64,000 nt of DNA. It comes from Desmonostoc vinosum HA7617-LM4. Lineage in GTDB: Bacteria > Cyanobacteriota > Cyanobacteriia > Cyanobacteriales > Nostocaceae. The notes under the pieces are model-generated. The model did no database searches and was not told the origin of the DNA. It was given only the letters and a program-made list of their open reading frames with translations. Of the stretch, positions 55,290 through 64,000 are shown in pieces (position 1 is the stretch's first letter; each line of letters starts with the position of its first letter). The position numbers and the translations under genes are program-made. The stretch lies in NCBI GenBank assembly GCA_019359515.1, contig JAHHHC010000015.1:62001-126000 (forward strand), written 5' to 3'.

Positions 55290-55321
55290 AGTCTGGAGAC
55301 TGGGGACTGGGGACTGGGGAG
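55290..55321. repeat. Short heptamer array (GGGGACT)n
   Basis: Three to four units of GGAGACT/GGGGACT lie between the convergent genes at 54629 and 55356. It belongs to the same family as the larger arrays in the window. Confidence 0.8.
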
Positions 55322-55355
55322 AATAACCAATGACAAAGGACAATTCCCAGCAAAG

Positions 55356-56072
55356 CTATTTTCTCAATAACTGACCATTACAAACTTGCACTACAGGATG
55401 ATTACAACGCCGCACCAATTGTTCATCGTGAGTAGTAACAATTACTGTAGCTCCAAAGGAATTTAATTTCTGAAGGATCTGCATTACTTGCCAAGAATTA
55501 TCGGGGTCGAGATTTCCGGTTGGTTCATCTGCTAAAAGTAGTGGTGGTGTGCCAACTATAGCCCTGGCAATACTTACCCGTTGTTGTTCTCCTCCAGAAA
55601 GTTGATCGGGAAAACAATCAGCTTTAGTCAGCAAACCCACCAATTTCAAAGTTGGTTCTAGACGTCTTTGAATTTCCTTACGAGTATATCCTTGAGCCTG
55701 TAGGACAAAAGTGATATTTTCTGCTACGGTTCGCTGGGCAATCAGTTTGTAGTCTTGAAAGACAATGCCGATCTGTCGTCGCAATAAAGACAGGCGATCG
55801 CCTTGTAAACTAGCTATATTGCACCCATCAACGATCACTTCTCCCTGTGTTGGTAACTCTTGGGCATACAGCAATTTCAAGAGCGTTGTTTTCCCAGAAC
55901 CACTAGGCCCTGTGATAAACAAAAATTCTCCCTGTTTTACCTCTAAATTGGCATTTAACAGAGCTTGAGAGCCATTAGTATAAGTTTTGGTGACAGAGCG
56001 TAATTGCACCTTCAGCGCAGTATTACCACTGCGCTGTTGAGTTTCTCTATCCGATTGTAATATTACTGGCAT
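55356..56072 (-). CDS. ftsE: FtsE-like ABC transporter ATP-binding protein
   Basis: A 238-residue ATPase with all ABC motifs: Walker A ITGPSGSGKTTLLKLLYA (about 54-71), Q-loop VFQDYKLI, signature LSGGEQQRVSIARA, Walker B LLLADEPTGNLD and the H-loop VTTHDEQ. The AxELPTQGEV insert and VFQDYKLIAQRTVAENI resemble FtsE, the partner of FtsX in activating peptidoglycan hydrolases during division. No ftsX is adjacent, though in cyanobacteria it is often elsewhere. MacB/LolD-type homologues are an alternative. The first 20 residues are an extra tail before the ABC fold. Confidence 0.82.
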   Translation of the reverse strand: MPVILQSDRETQQRSGNTALKVQLRSVTKTYTNGSQALLNANLEVKQGEFLFITGPSGSGKTTLLKLLYAQELPTQGEVIVDGCNIASLQGDRLSLLRRQIGIVFQDYKLIAQRTVAENITFVLQAQGYTRKEIQRRLEPTLKLVGLLTKADCFPDQLSGGEQQRVSIARAIVGTPPLLLADEPTGNLDPDNSWQVMQILQKLNSFGATVIVTTHDEQLVRRCNHPVVQVCNGQLLRK

Positions 56073-56213
56073 TCTGAAATTTTCCTCATACTCCCATAAC
56101 CAAACAGCTTGGGATTTTAGATTTGGGATTCCCCCAAAATAAGGATTCCCAGACAGAATTAGGGAATCTCATTCTCAAGAGGAAAATTGAAAATTTTTTG
56201 AAGACCTCAGTAG

Positions 56214-56316
56214 TAAGCTAAAAAACATCTAAATTACATAATCAAATTAAATAAAACTCTTGTGGGGTGGGCATCTTGCCCGCCCTAATTATGCAAGTTA
56301 TATGTGGAACAGCTTA
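56214..56316. repeat. Element C copy 3 (103 bp)
   Basis: Bounded by TAAGCTAAAAAACATC and GGAACAGCTTA, in the same orientation as copy 2 at 14196-14298 and almost identical to it. It lies between the FtsE-like and WecG-like genes. Confidence 0.9.
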
Positions 56317-56407
56317 ATTCGTAATTTTTACCTGATAGCTGTAAAATCGTCTAAAAATCATGATCAAAAAGCGATCGCTCATGTAATTTTTAGCGATTCA
56401 GTACTGT

Positions 56408-57163
56408 TCATCCAATAGCACCTCTTGCAGTTAAGCGGTAAACAAAAGCTTTGATGGCAAACTCTGGCAAAGCTAACATTCGTCGCCAGCGCCAAGGTTC
56501 TTTGTAAAGCCGATACAACCACTCTAAATTGTTATTTCCCAACCAGGCGGGAGCGCGATTTTTCGCTCCTGACCAAATATCAAAACTACCACCGACACCA
56601 ATCCAAATTGCTTGAGGACATAAATGGCGATTGTTAGCAATCCATAACTCTTGACGTGGCACTCCCAAGCCCACAAAAATTACTTGTGGTTGTAATTGGG
56701 CGAGAGTTTGTTGTAACTGTTGTTCTTCTTCTGAAGAATGATAGCCAGAGTGAGTGCCTGCTATGCTCAAATTAGGGGTTTGTTGCTGCCAAAACTCCGC
56801 TGCTTTTGCTGCTACTCCCGGCGCTCCTCCATAGAAAAAAATCTTTGTCTGTGTTTTTTGCTGCCCAATTTCTTGCAAGAGCTTTTCTGCTAGTTCAATT
56901 CCTGGACAACGCTGCACTTTTTGCCATAATAGCCACTGCAAATACAGAACTACCCCTGCGCCATCTGGAATCACTAGTTCGGCATCTTGAATCACTTGAG
57001 CCAGAGATTTATTTCGCTCTGCCTGCATAGTCATTTCTGCATTGAGCGTCACCACATGAGTTCCTCTGCCTTCTTGCAGGCATTCTAACAACCAGCCTGG
57101 GTAGTTGGTCATTACATGGACTGGTATTCCCAAAACCGAAAATGCTTTAGGTGGTTTAGACAT
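56408..57163 (-). CDS. WecG/TagA/CpsF-family glycosyltransferase
   Basis: A 251-residue protein with the family pattern: VTLNAEMTMQAERNKSL (about 38-54), VIPDGAGVVLYLQWL with the conserved Asp, and KIFFYGGAPGVAAKAAEFW. IFVGLGVPRQELWIANNR and IWIGVGGSFDIWSGAKNRAP follow, and LEWLYRLYKEPWRWRRML ends the core. Members transfer UDP-linked amino sugars (for example ManNAc or ManNAcA) to lipid-linked intermediates of teichoic acids, O-antigen or exopolysaccharide. The acceptor in this organism is not known. It lies upstream of the FtsE-like gene, with element C between. Confidence 0.92.
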   Translation of the reverse strand: MSKPPKAFSVLGIPVHVMTNYPGWLLECLQEGRGTHVVTLNAEMTMQAERNKSLAQVIQDAELVIPDGAGVVLYLQWLLWQKVQRCPGIELAEKLLQEIGQQKTQTKIFFYGGAPGVAAKAAEFWQQQTPNLSIAGTHSGYHSSEEEQQLQQTLAQLQPQVIFVGLGVPRQELWIANNRHLCPQAIWIGVGGSFDIWSGAKNRAPAWLGNNNLEWLYRLYKEPWRWRRMLALPEFAIKAFVYRLTARGAIG

Positions 57164-57969
57164 AGCCTGTTCCTAATTAGCCTCACACCAGATTCTTTCG
57201 ATGGTTAGTTTATCAAATTTTTTTATATTTGGTTAATTGTAATGTTAAAGACAGCCAATTCGCTACTGGCTTAGTGTAGAATATACAGCCTATTTCTTTA
57301 TTGACCGGACTAAGCACCCCTTTTCCTCTTTCTGAGAGTTTTAACTAGAAATTTGTGAGACTGCGTAAATCCTGGTAACATCTCTACTATCTTCAATAGC
57401 AGTTCGGTGTGAGGAAGCAAGAACTGCAACAATATAAAGCAGAATTAAACTAATTGGTTTTGGTGCATGTATTTTGGCTGAACTAGCTTTGATTTAACTG
57501 TTGCTGAGTTCTAAGTAGAAATCCCACGGCTTCAATCGAGGTGTTGAGCAAGGAAAAAAATTCTTGTTCTCCATGACTGAAATCCGCAGCCTAAGACCAA
57601 ATTGCTTGACGGGGTACTTCAATGTATAACGTTAATACTCAGCACTGTTTCAGTAATAGTTACGCGTGAGAGTGGGCAAGAGGCAAGGGGGAATAACCTC
57701 ATAGATAAATCTAGGGGCTTTAAACAAAGACATCTTGTGTCGAGGTACAAAATGCAAGACACAAATTTTTCATTGTTTTCTACGACTGAAGTTGGGTGCT
57801 TCAGATCATAATGGCAAGGAAAAAGAATTCTTTCTCCCGTAGCCCCTGCCTCTGGGGTTTGGGCTTTTCTCAAACAGCGGTCTACATCTTTGTACTAATG
57901 TCTTGAATCTGCGACTTTTAAGAGTTTTTAGTAAACTCGATTTTACAGTTAAGGTAGTGTAACGGGCTG
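57164..57969. other. Long intergenic region, possible non-coding RNA
   Basis: About 800 bases without a convincing gene. Small frames at 57602-57873 look spurious. Several short inverted repeats are present, including CTGAAGTTGGGTGCTTCAG at about 57785-57803, ATCTTGTGTC near 57731 matching GACACAA downstream, and CCCCTGCCTCTGGGG near 57844. It carries the promoter of the response regulator at 57979 and could hold a small RNA. Confidence 0.35.
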
Positions 57970-57978
57970 ATGTTGGCT

Positions 57979-58695
57979 ATGAGTAAAATTCGTATCGCTC
58001 TGATTGAAGATCATGACCTGACTCGTGTGGGTATTAGGACAGCACTACTACAAAAGGAAGAAATTGAAGTTGTCGGTGAAGCTGCTAATGCTGCCGAAGG
58101 GCTAAAAATGTTAAAAAAGCTACAGCCGGATATTGCCATTGTCGATATTGGTTTACCAGATAAGGATGGCATTGAACTGACACGGGAGGTAAAATCTACG
58201 ACCAATAGTGAGGAGTTAGGAACAAAAGTATTAATTTTGACGCTACGAGATAATAAAGAAGCGGTGTTAGCAGCTTTTGCTGCTGGAGCAGACTCCTACT
58301 GCATGAAGGATATCAAATTCGATAATTTGCTGGAAGCAGTGCGAGTAACTTACAATGGCAACGCTTGGATTGATCCGGCGATCGCTCGGATTGTATTACA
58401 ACAAGCGCAACAAAATCCACCGAAGCCAGAATCAGCTTTTGCGGATCACAAAGCCAGCAATTCTAGCTCTGATGCCGAAAATCAGGAATTAATTGACCCT
58501 TATACCCTGACAGAAAGAGAGTTAGAAGTGTTACAGTTGATCGTCGAAGGTTGTAGCAATGCAACAATCGCTGAAAGGCTTTACATCACTGTTGGCACCG
58601 TTAAAACTCACGTCCGGAATATTTTGAATAAGCTATGTGCTGATGACCGTACCCAAGCAGCAGTCAGAGCCTTGCGTTCTGGGTTGGTGGGATAG
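57979..58695 (+). CDS. NarL/LuxR-type response regulator
   Basis: A 238-residue regulator (ATG 57979; ATG 57970 three codons earlier is equally possible). The receiver has the acidic pair in IALIEDHDLTRVG, the phospho-acceptor Asp in IAIVDIGLPDKDG and the Lys in CMKDIKFDNL. After a variable linker of about 35 residues, a LuxR-type helix-turn-helix follows (LTERELEVLQLIVEGCSNAT...VGTVKTHVRNILNKL). It likely binds DNA as a dimer when phosphorylated. No kinase is directly adjacent; the RsbU-like receiver-phosphatase gene lies about 185 bases downstream on the same strand. Confidence 0.92.
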   Translation: MSKIRIALIEDHDLTRVGIRTALLQKEEIEVVGEAANAAEGLKMLKKLQPDIAIVDIGLPDKDGIELTREVKSTTNSEELGTKVLILTLRDNKEAVLAAFAAGADSYCMKDIKFDNLLEAVRVTYNGNAWIDPAIARIVLQQAQQNPPKPESAFADHKASNSSSDAENQELIDPYTLTERELEVLQLIVEGCSNATIAERLYITVGTVKTHVRNILNKLCADDRTQAAVRALRSGLVG

Positions 58696-58880
58696 GGTTA
58701 ACTTTTAATGTGGCAGCAGCAACTTTTGAGCAAGCTCAAGAGAAACTTGCAACTTCGAGCATCTAAGATGCTGAGAATGATGTGGCTTTTCTTTGGCGAT
58801 CGCTTTTGGATTGTTTTTTATCAGGTGAGATAAAAATTGCCCTATCTCACCCTATGAGTATATGAAAAGTAAAGTCAAAT

Positions 58881-60554
58881 ATGACTCAGACAGAAATAGT
58901 CAAACTCAAGCTCATGGTGGTAGATGATGAGCCAGATAACCTAGATTTACTCTACCGCACTTTCAGGAGAGATTTTCAAGTATATAAAGCGAATCATGCT
59001 CTTGCTGCCCTAGAGATCTTGGACAAAGAGGGCGAGATGGCTGTGATTATTTCTGACCAAAGAATGCCAGAAATGAACGGCACAGAATTTTTCAGCCGCA
59101 CAGTGGAACGATTTCCCGACACAATTCGCATTTTGCTAACTGGTTTTACAGATGTCGAAGATTTAGTAGATGCCATTAACTCCGGTCAAGTATTCAAGTA
59201 CATTACCAAACCTTGGAATCCAGAAAAGCTCAAGGCATTGGTCGAGCAAGCCACAGACATATATCATGTCGTGAAAACACGCACACGGGAATTACGTCGG
59301 GCCCTGCAACGAGAATCTTTATTTAATGCTGTCACAACAGCAATCCGAGAATCTCTCGATTACGGCAGTATGTTACAAAAGATCGCAGCAACTATTGGAG
59401 AAACATTTGCAGCCACCAAATGTTTACTAATCCCTGTAGAAAGCGATCGCCTGACATCAGACCAATTTATTTATCAAGATGCTAAATCCCATATATCAGA
59501 TTGCCAGTATGATTCGAGTTCTTTGATTGAGAAAGTATTGGCGACTCGTAGCTATCACCGCGCTCAAGATACACACGACGGCCGTCCCTTAAACCACCTG
59601 GTCGTACCCCTGACTTACCAGCAACACTTACTCGCGGTGCTGGCTCTTTATCAGTGCGGATGCGATCGCCCCTGGCAAGACGAAGAAATTCAACTGATTA
59701 CAGGTGTTACTGAACAGGCAGCTTTAGCTCTTTCCCAAGCAAAACTCTACCAGAGTCTGCAAGAAAAGCAACAGCAAATCAGCACTGAGTTAGAAGTAGC
59801 TCGCCAAATTCAAAATAACTTACTTCGCCAAACTTTACCTGATATCAAAGGCGTTAAGATACAAGCCTGCTGTTACCCTGCGCGAGAAGTCGGCGGAGAT
59901 TTTTTTGAAGTATTTGTTCACCCCAAAGGTGATTTGTGGCTAGCAGTGGGTGACGTTTCTGGCAAAGGTGTACCAGCGGCTTTATTCATGGCTAGTGTCA
60001 TCTCTGTGTTGCGCCGAGAGTTATCTCAAGAAGCAATAACAGAGCCGCATATAGTCATGCAAAATCTCAACTATGCTCTGAGCGAAGACTTGATTAGCAA
60101 CAATTGTTTTATCACTCTGGCATTAGCTCGCTATACCCCCAGTAATAAAGAACTCGTTTACACTAATGCCGGTCATATTTACCCTCTATTGTGGTCACAC
60201 CAAGCTGCGATCGCCAATCAACCCAATTACCTCAAAGTCCGCAGTGTTCCTGTGGGTATCTTACCTAAATGGCAAGCACAGTCTGGTCGTTTAGTTCTCA
60301 CTTCTGGAGACATATTGCTACTTGCCAGTGACGGTATTACAGAGGCTATGGTGTCAAATAATATATATATGCCAGTAAAAACCGTGGATGGCATGGAGCC
60401 AGTTAACCGTTCTATGCTAAATCAGGATGGTTTGTGGCAACTCTTGCAAGGAGAGCAACAACCGCTTTCTCTTAACCACTTAATAGCTCGGATCCAAGCA
60501 GATAATCATATTCAAGAAGACGATCAAACTATACTTTCACTAGAGGTTTTATAA
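58881..60554 (+). CDS. Receiver-GAF-PP2C (SpoIIE-type) serine phosphatase
   Basis: A 557-residue protein. Receiver at about 10-125 (KLMVVDDEPDNLDLLY; phospho-acceptor in VIISDQRMPEMNG; Lys in YITKPW). GAF-like sensor at about 145-300. A short coiled coil (EKQQQISTELEVARQIQNN) leads to a PP2C/SpoIIE phosphatase (about 315-555) with REVGGDFFEVF, LAVGDVSGKGVPAALFMA and LLLASDGITEAM providing metal-binding Asp residues. It probably dephosphorylates an anti-sigma-factor antagonist, as RsbU and related proteins do. A RsbW-like kinase follows after four bases, so the two are surely co-transcribed. Confidence 0.93.
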   Translation: MTQTEIVKLKLMVVDDEPDNLDLLYRTFRRDFQVYKANHALAALEILDKEGEMAVIISDQRMPEMNGTEFFSRTVERFPDTIRILLTGFTDVEDLVDAINSGQVFKYITKPWNPEKLKALVEQATDIYHVVKTRTRELRRALQRESLFNAVTTAIRESLDYGSMLQKIAATIGETFAATKCLLIPVESDRLTSDQFIYQDAKSHISDCQYDSSSLIEKVLATRSYHRAQDTHDGRPLNHLVVPLTYQQHLLAVLALYQCGCDRPWQDEEIQLITGVTEQAALALSQAKLYQSLQEKQQQISTELEVARQIQNNLLRQTLPDIKGVKIQACCYPAREVGGDFFEVFVHPKGDLWLAVGDVSGKGVPAALFMASVISVLRRELSQEAITEPHIVMQNLNYALSEDLISNNCFITLALARYTPSNKELVYTNAGHIYPLLWSHQAAIANQPNYLKVRSVPVGILPKWQAQSGRLVLTSGDILLLASDGITEAMVSNNIYMPVKTVDGMEPVNRSMLNQDGLWQLLQGEQQPLSLNHLIARIQADNHIQEDDQTILSLEVL

Positions 60555-60558
60555 ATTA

Positions 60559-60984
60559 ATGAAAAGTGAGCTTCATGTACCAAGTGATTTAAATTTTCTT
60601 AACATTGTTGAGAACTGGTTGTTGGGATGTTTAAAAATTCAGTTAGGCGAATCTGTGGATTGGCCACGACAATCGAGTCGTCTACGATTGGCTTTAGTAG
60701 AAGCCTACTCAAACGCAGTACGTCACGCCCACAAAGAAAAGCCAAATTTGCCTGTTTTACTGCGATTGGAACTTAAAGAACGGGATCTAGCTTTGGAAAT
60801 TTGGGACTACGGTGAAGGCTTCGACATGTCCACCTACTTTCCGCCAAGCCCTACTGAAAGACAAGAAGGTGGGTATGGTTGGCTAATCATGAATCGTCTG
60901 ATGGATAAAGTAGAATACCATTTACAAGTTGATGGTGGCAACTGTCTGAAGTTGGAAGCAACTTTACCAGAGTCAGTAAAATGA
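60559..60984 (+). CDS. RsbW-like anti-sigma regulatory serine kinase (HATPase)
   Basis: A 141-residue stand-alone GHKL ATPase. RLALVEAYSNAVRHAHKEK (about 47-65) is the N box with the catalytic Glu/Asn pair, and LEIWDYGEGFDMSTY is the G1 box. EGGYGWLIMNRLMDKVEY is the G2 region and final helix. Such proteins phosphorylate an anti-sigma antagonist and/or bind a sigma factor. It is paired with the phosphatase four bases upstream. No antagonist (STAS) gene or sigma factor is in the window. Confidence 0.92.
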   Translation: MKSELHVPSDLNFLNIVENWLLGCLKIQLGESVDWPRQSSRLRLALVEAYSNAVRHAHKEKPNLPVLLRLELKERDLALEIWDYGEGFDMSTYFPPSPTERQEGGYGWLIMNRLMDKVEYHLQVDGGNCLKLEATLPESVK

Positions 60985-61132
60985 GAAAGAACAGGGGAAG
61001 GGGATAGGCACTAACAGAATCTGATGATGTGTATGTACTGGATAACTTGACGTTGCCACGGGTGAATATCTACAAATAATGTTCACAGTATGGCAAGCTA
61101 GAAAGCTCTTGCTCAAATAATTAATTCCCCTG

Positions 61133-63073
61133 ATGCAAGTTCAGCCTTTATTAACCCGGCATACCTTGATTAAATTATTGTTCCGAATGACGGGGATATT
61201 TATTGTTTCTGCCCTGTTGACCTACGGGCATATTATGGGGCAGGCACAGTTTAATACTCGCGAACAGCTTCAGAAATACCTCACTGAGCGGGGCAAACGT
61301 GAGGAAGCAATTTTCCAGCTCGCCGCCGATCGCCACATTTTGCTCAAGCAAGCCTTTGCCACTGTCGCTGCTCAACCCCAGCCTGTTGAAACCCTCACAC
61401 CGCTATTTGCTTGGTCAGATGGTACTCATCGCAATTTTCCAGAACACCAGGATCTGCACCAGTTTGAGGGTGAATCAAAGTCATCTGTTTTTGTGGGGCG
61501 AGAAGTTCCTGTGACTGCAACGCTCTACTGTAAGATTCGGCGGTTTGAGAAGTTGCTTTTGCAGTATGCACCTGCATGGCGCGATCGCTTCGTCAATACT
61601 TGGATTGCATCGCCAGAAAATGTTGCTGTTACTTACTGGCCTGAGATACCGGGTCCGTTGATGGTCGCAGGTGATTTTGATGTCCACAATGAAAAGTTTT
61701 TCTACGTGTCTGACCTAAGTCATGACCCACAGCGGCAAACAACCTGGACTGATGCTTATCAAGACCCAGCCAGTCCTGATTGGGTGGTTTCGATAGTCAC
61801 CCCAATTGATGATGCTACAGGACGGCATATCGCCAGCATTGGTAATGATATTGTGTTGAACAGTTTGATCAAACGCACCAATGTTGATCGTTTAGCAGGA
61901 ACTTATAACTTGATTGTGCGACAGGATGGCAATTTGATTGCTCATCCCAACTTTACGTCTCAAATTGCGGCAAAACACGGAACTTTAAAGGTTCAAGAAC
62001 TGGCTGATGCCCATCTTAGTCGGATTTTTGCTTTGATTCAATCTACTGAACCTGCTGATGAGTTGCAGCACAGACTCGCAGGGAATGATGCCGACGGGGT
62101 TGAGAACGGCGCGCGAGTGATTGATAACGTTCGCGATCGCGAATACATCACGTTTACTCGGTTAGCGGGCCCCAACTGGTATTTTGTAATGGTCTATCCC
62201 CAATCCCTCATGCAGGGTAGCGCTTGGAGCGCAGCACAATTCGTTTTGCTGTCTGGTGGAATTGCGTTATTGGTAGAGATGGTGTTTATCTACCATGCCC
62301 TGAACACTCAAGTCACCCAACCGCTGGCTCAACTACTGCAATCGACTCAACAGTTAACTCAGGGGAATTTCGAGGTGCAGTTGACAGCATCGAGACAGGA
62401 CGAGATCGGGCAACTTTCGAATGCATTTATCCAGATGTCAGACAAGCTAAAAAACCTGTTCGCCACCCTAGAGGAGCGGGTTGCTCAAAGAACCATTGAG
62501 CTAGAAGCTGCCAACCAAGAGCTTCAGCGATTATCGCATCTAGACGGGCTAACTCAGGTTGCGAACCGACGACATTTTGACGAGTACCTGGCTCAGGAAT
62601 GGCTGCGACTACAGCGTGAACAGCAGCCGCTGGGGCTGATTCTCTGCGATGTGGACTTTTTCAAACAGTACAATGACTGTTACGGACACCTGATGGGAGA
62701 TGACTGTTTGCAGCGAGTGGCACAGCAAATCAAACTCGCAGCCGTGCGTCCTGCCGACCTGGTGGCGCGCTATGGTGGCGAAGAGTTCGCCGTGATTTTA
62801 CCCAACACCTCGCGGGATGGAGTCATTGCCGTTGCCCAAAAAATTCAAGCCCAAATCTGGCAAGCCCAGATACCACATTCTGGCTCTAAAATTAATCAAT
62901 TTGTGACATTGAGCCTGGGCATCGTCAGTTTCATACCCAATCTTGAAACAACCTGTGTATCCCTAGTCAAGCAGGCTGACGAAGCACTCTACATGGCAAA
63001 ACAGCAGGGGCGTGATCAGCTACAGGTGGCTTGTCATTCACATTTGCTCTCTGTTGTTGAAACGAAGGATTAA
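61133..63073 (+). CDS. Membrane diguanylate cyclase (Cache/HAMP/GGDEF)
   Basis: A 646-residue receptor. TM1 at about 17-33 ([17 protein letters not shown]) precedes a large periplasmic dCache-type domain of about 300 residues ([14 protein letters not shown]-like block, [11 protein letters not shown]). TM2 is near 363-383 ([20 protein letters not shown]), and HAMP ([19 protein letters not shown]) and a coiled coil follow. The GGDEF domain has [38 protein letters not shown] and [14 protein letters not shown] lies five residues before GGEEF, a feedback I-site. It should make c-di-GMP in response to an external ligand. It follows the RsbW-like gene by about 150 bases and may be part of the same signalling block. 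Confidence 0.92.
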   Translation: MQVQPLLTRHTLIKLLFRMTGIFIVSALLTYGHIMGQAQFNTREQLQKYLTERGKREEAIFQLAADRHILLKQAFATVAAQPQPVETLTPLFAWSDGTHRNFPEHQDLHQFEGESKSSVFVGREVPVTATLYCKIRRFEKLLLQYAPAWRDRFVNTWIASPENVAVTYWPEIPGPLMVAGDFDVHNEKFFYVSDLSHDPQRQTTWTDAYQDPASPDWVVSIVTPIDDATGRHIASIGNDIVLNSLIKRTNVDRLAGTYNLIVRQDGNLIAHPNFTSQIAAKHGTLKVQELADAHLSRIFALIQSTEPADELQHRLAGNDADGVENGARVIDNVRDREYITFTRLAGPNWYFVMVYPQSLMQGSAWSAAQFVLLSGGIALLVEMVFIYHALNTQVTQPLAQLLQSTQQLTQGNFEVQLTASRQDEIGQLSNAFIQMSDKLKNLFATLEERVAQRTIELEAANQELQRLSHLDGLTQVANRRHFDEYLAQEWLRLQREQQPLGLILCDVDFFKQYNDCYGHLMGDDCLQRVAQQIKLAAVRPADLVARYGGEEFAVILPNTSRDGVIAVAQKIQAQIWQAQIPHSGSKINQFVTLSLGIVSFIPNLETTCVSLVKQADEALYMAKQQGRDQLQVACHSHLLSVVETKD

Positions 63074-63126
63074 CCTGAGTAATGCGGGGCTGTTAGGAGA
63101 TTTTTTTCTCACCCATTCCCTAATAA

Positions 63127-63558
63127 TTACTTTTGAGAATGCAAAGCAAATAGCTCTTGGGGAGAAGCTAAAAGTTTAACTTTGGTATATTGAATCTGTT
63201 GCTGTTGGTTGAGTGTAAATAGCCAAATTACATTGACACTACACCAAGAAGTTTGTGCTTTACCTGATACCTGAATTTGCATATGGTCATTTTCTGTGGT
63301 TTCGGCAACTGCTTGGCGAGGGTAGGCTTTGATGTTTTGAGCTTCTTGCTTTAAATAGGCAGCGATCGCATCTGGCCCAACAATACCAGATTCCATGGGC
63401 GGATGCATCACTCCATCTTGAGCAAACAAGGCAGCAGTCGCCTGAAATTCTCCCGCATTCAATGTTTGAAAATAACGCACTATACTTGGCTCTAAAATTC
63501 CTTCAATCTGGAATTCTGTTTGTGGTTCGCCGGAAGTGACAAATTCAGCAGCTGTCAT
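63127..63558 (-). CDS. Orange carotenoid protein C-terminal-domain homologue (CTDH)
   Basis: A 143-residue NTF2-like protein matching the C-terminal domain of the orange carotenoid protein rather than a general SnoaL enzyme: ILEPSIVRYFQTLNAGEFQA, LFAQDGVMHPPMES, IVGPDAIAAYLKQEAQNIK, and a late KVKLLASPQELFAL. Cys about 106 (SWCSVNVIW) is in the position of the Cys noted in Anabaena CTDH. Known CTDHs bind keto-carotenoids, often as dimers, and can load carotenoid into N-terminal-domain partners (HCPs). No HCP or OCP gene is in this window. It is minus-strand, convergent with the cyclase gene. Confidence 0.85.
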   Translation of the reverse strand: MTAAEFVTSGEPQTEFQIEGILEPSIVRYFQTLNAGEFQATAALFAQDGVMHPPMESGIVGPDAIAAYLKQEAQNIKAYPRQAVAETTENDHMQIQVSGKAQTSWCSVNVIWLFTLNQQQQIQYTKVKLLASPQELFALHSQK

Positions 63559-63721
63559 AAAATCCCCTGCATTACACTAGCTGAATATTCATTTCAATCC
63601 AAAATTAGCTAAAAATAAAGCTGCTATTGATATAGATTGTTCACCTGTGTGCAAATCTTCCGAATGATCTAACTCCTGAACTTTTGGAGGATTTACCAAA
63701 ACAGGGTGTTAAGATCAAAAA

Positions 63722-64000
63722 ATGAATCAATCTGCCTTAGTAAGCAGCAGTGTAGTCAAACAGAAAGCTCAAGAGTTGGGGTTTCATCAAGTAGGCATTG
63801 CTGCTGTCGAGAATCAAGATTTGACACAAGCGCAACGGTTGCAAGCATGGCTAGATCTGGGTTATCAAGCAGATATGGCGTGGATGGCTAACCCCAAGCG
63901 TCAAGATATTCGCTTAATCATGCCAGAGGTGCGATCGCTTGTGTGTGTTGCTCTTAATTACTATACAAGCGATCAACGTCCTGAAGGCGAAGAGTATGCC
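63722..64000 (+). CDS. queG: Epoxyqueuosine reductase QueG, N-terminal part (partial)
   Basis: Starts at ATG 63722 and runs off the window at codon 93. The visible part is the N-terminal QueG sequence: LVSSSVVKQKAQELGFHQVG, then DLTQAQRLQAWLDLGYQADM and AWMANPKRQDIRLIMPEV, followed by SLVCVALNYYT. QueG reduces epoxyqueuosine in tRNA to queuosine using cobalamin and Fe-S clusters; the Fe-S and cobalamin regions lie beyond the window. Confidence 0.92.
   Translation, partial: MNQSALVSSSVVKQKAQELGFHQVGIAAVENQDLTQAQRLQAWLDLGYQADMAWMANPKRQDIRLIMPEVRSLVCVALNYYTSDQRPEGEEYA

Noticed and set aside
57602-57873. Overlapping small frames on both strands in the long spacer
   Set aside because: No start-site support, no recognisable domain, and they overlap one another and short inverted repeats.

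Overview
The window reads as chromosomal DNA of a filamentous, probably heterocyst-forming cyanobacterium of the Nostoc/Anabaena/Calothrix type. The signs are the very frequent HIP1 octamer (GCGATCGC and close variants), arrays of the heptamers GGGGATT/GGGGACT typical of Nostocales, an orange-carotenoid-protein C-terminal-domain homologue, PEP-CTERM and Uma2 proteins, long hybrid histidine kinases, CHAT/STAND proteins, and an NRPS gene. No complete insertion sequence, transposase, prophage or CRISPR array was seen, but several non-coding repeat families are present and one copy is nested inside another.

Layout. 1-7.1 kb: the tail of a Ser/Arg/Gly-rich protein, a CHASE3-HAMP-GAF hybrid kinase with three receivers, and stress or membrane proteins. 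7.4-17.9 kb: a candidate conflict or cell-death island. An alpha/beta hydrolase, a His/Cys (C25/caspase-like) peptidase and a CHAT protease-nSTAND ATPase-membrane protein lie in tandem. A lipoxygenase relic, an HdeD-like protein and a second membrane NTPase with near-identical TPRs follow. 18.2-26.5 kb: moaE, clpS with a DUF2103 gene, a secreted FAD oxidoreductase, an AlkB-like dioxygenase, a membrane coiled-coil/TPR protein and an Uma2 nuclease. 26.8-41.4 kb: a secondary-metabolism neighbourhood. A two-module NRPS (A-PCP-C-A-PCP-reductase) has two almost identical adenylation domains, read here as proline-type. Around it are a PhoD phosphatase, a double-glycine-leader small protein, a PEP-CTERM protein, a type II thioesterase, an acyltransferase and a malonyl-CoA-synthetase-like enzyme.

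41.7-46 kb: two toxin-antitoxin modules next to alaS. The second (hicAB) is bracketed by a direct repeat of the alaS 3' end and its downstream spacer. 46.4-57.2 kb: housekeeping and small genes (metal-binding protein, diguanylate cyclase, FtsH-like M41 protease without an AAA domain, O-methyltransferase, TrhO, tRNA-Ala, NagZ, hydrolase, FtsE-like ATPase, WecG/TagA glycosyltransferase). 57.9-63.1 kb: a signalling block with a LuxR-type response regulator, a receiver-GAF-PP2C phosphatase, a RsbW-like kinase and a Cache-HAMP-GGDEF cyclase, suggesting partner switching linked to c-di-GMP. The window ends with a CTDH carotenoid protein and the start of queG.

The best leads are the hydrolase/peptidase/CHAT-nSTAND cluster, the twin-A-domain reductive NRPS, the duplicated alaS terminus around hicAB, and the nested miniature elements, for which an unoccupied copy of the target site also lies in this window. 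Product names come from motif and family recognition by eye; no database search was run.
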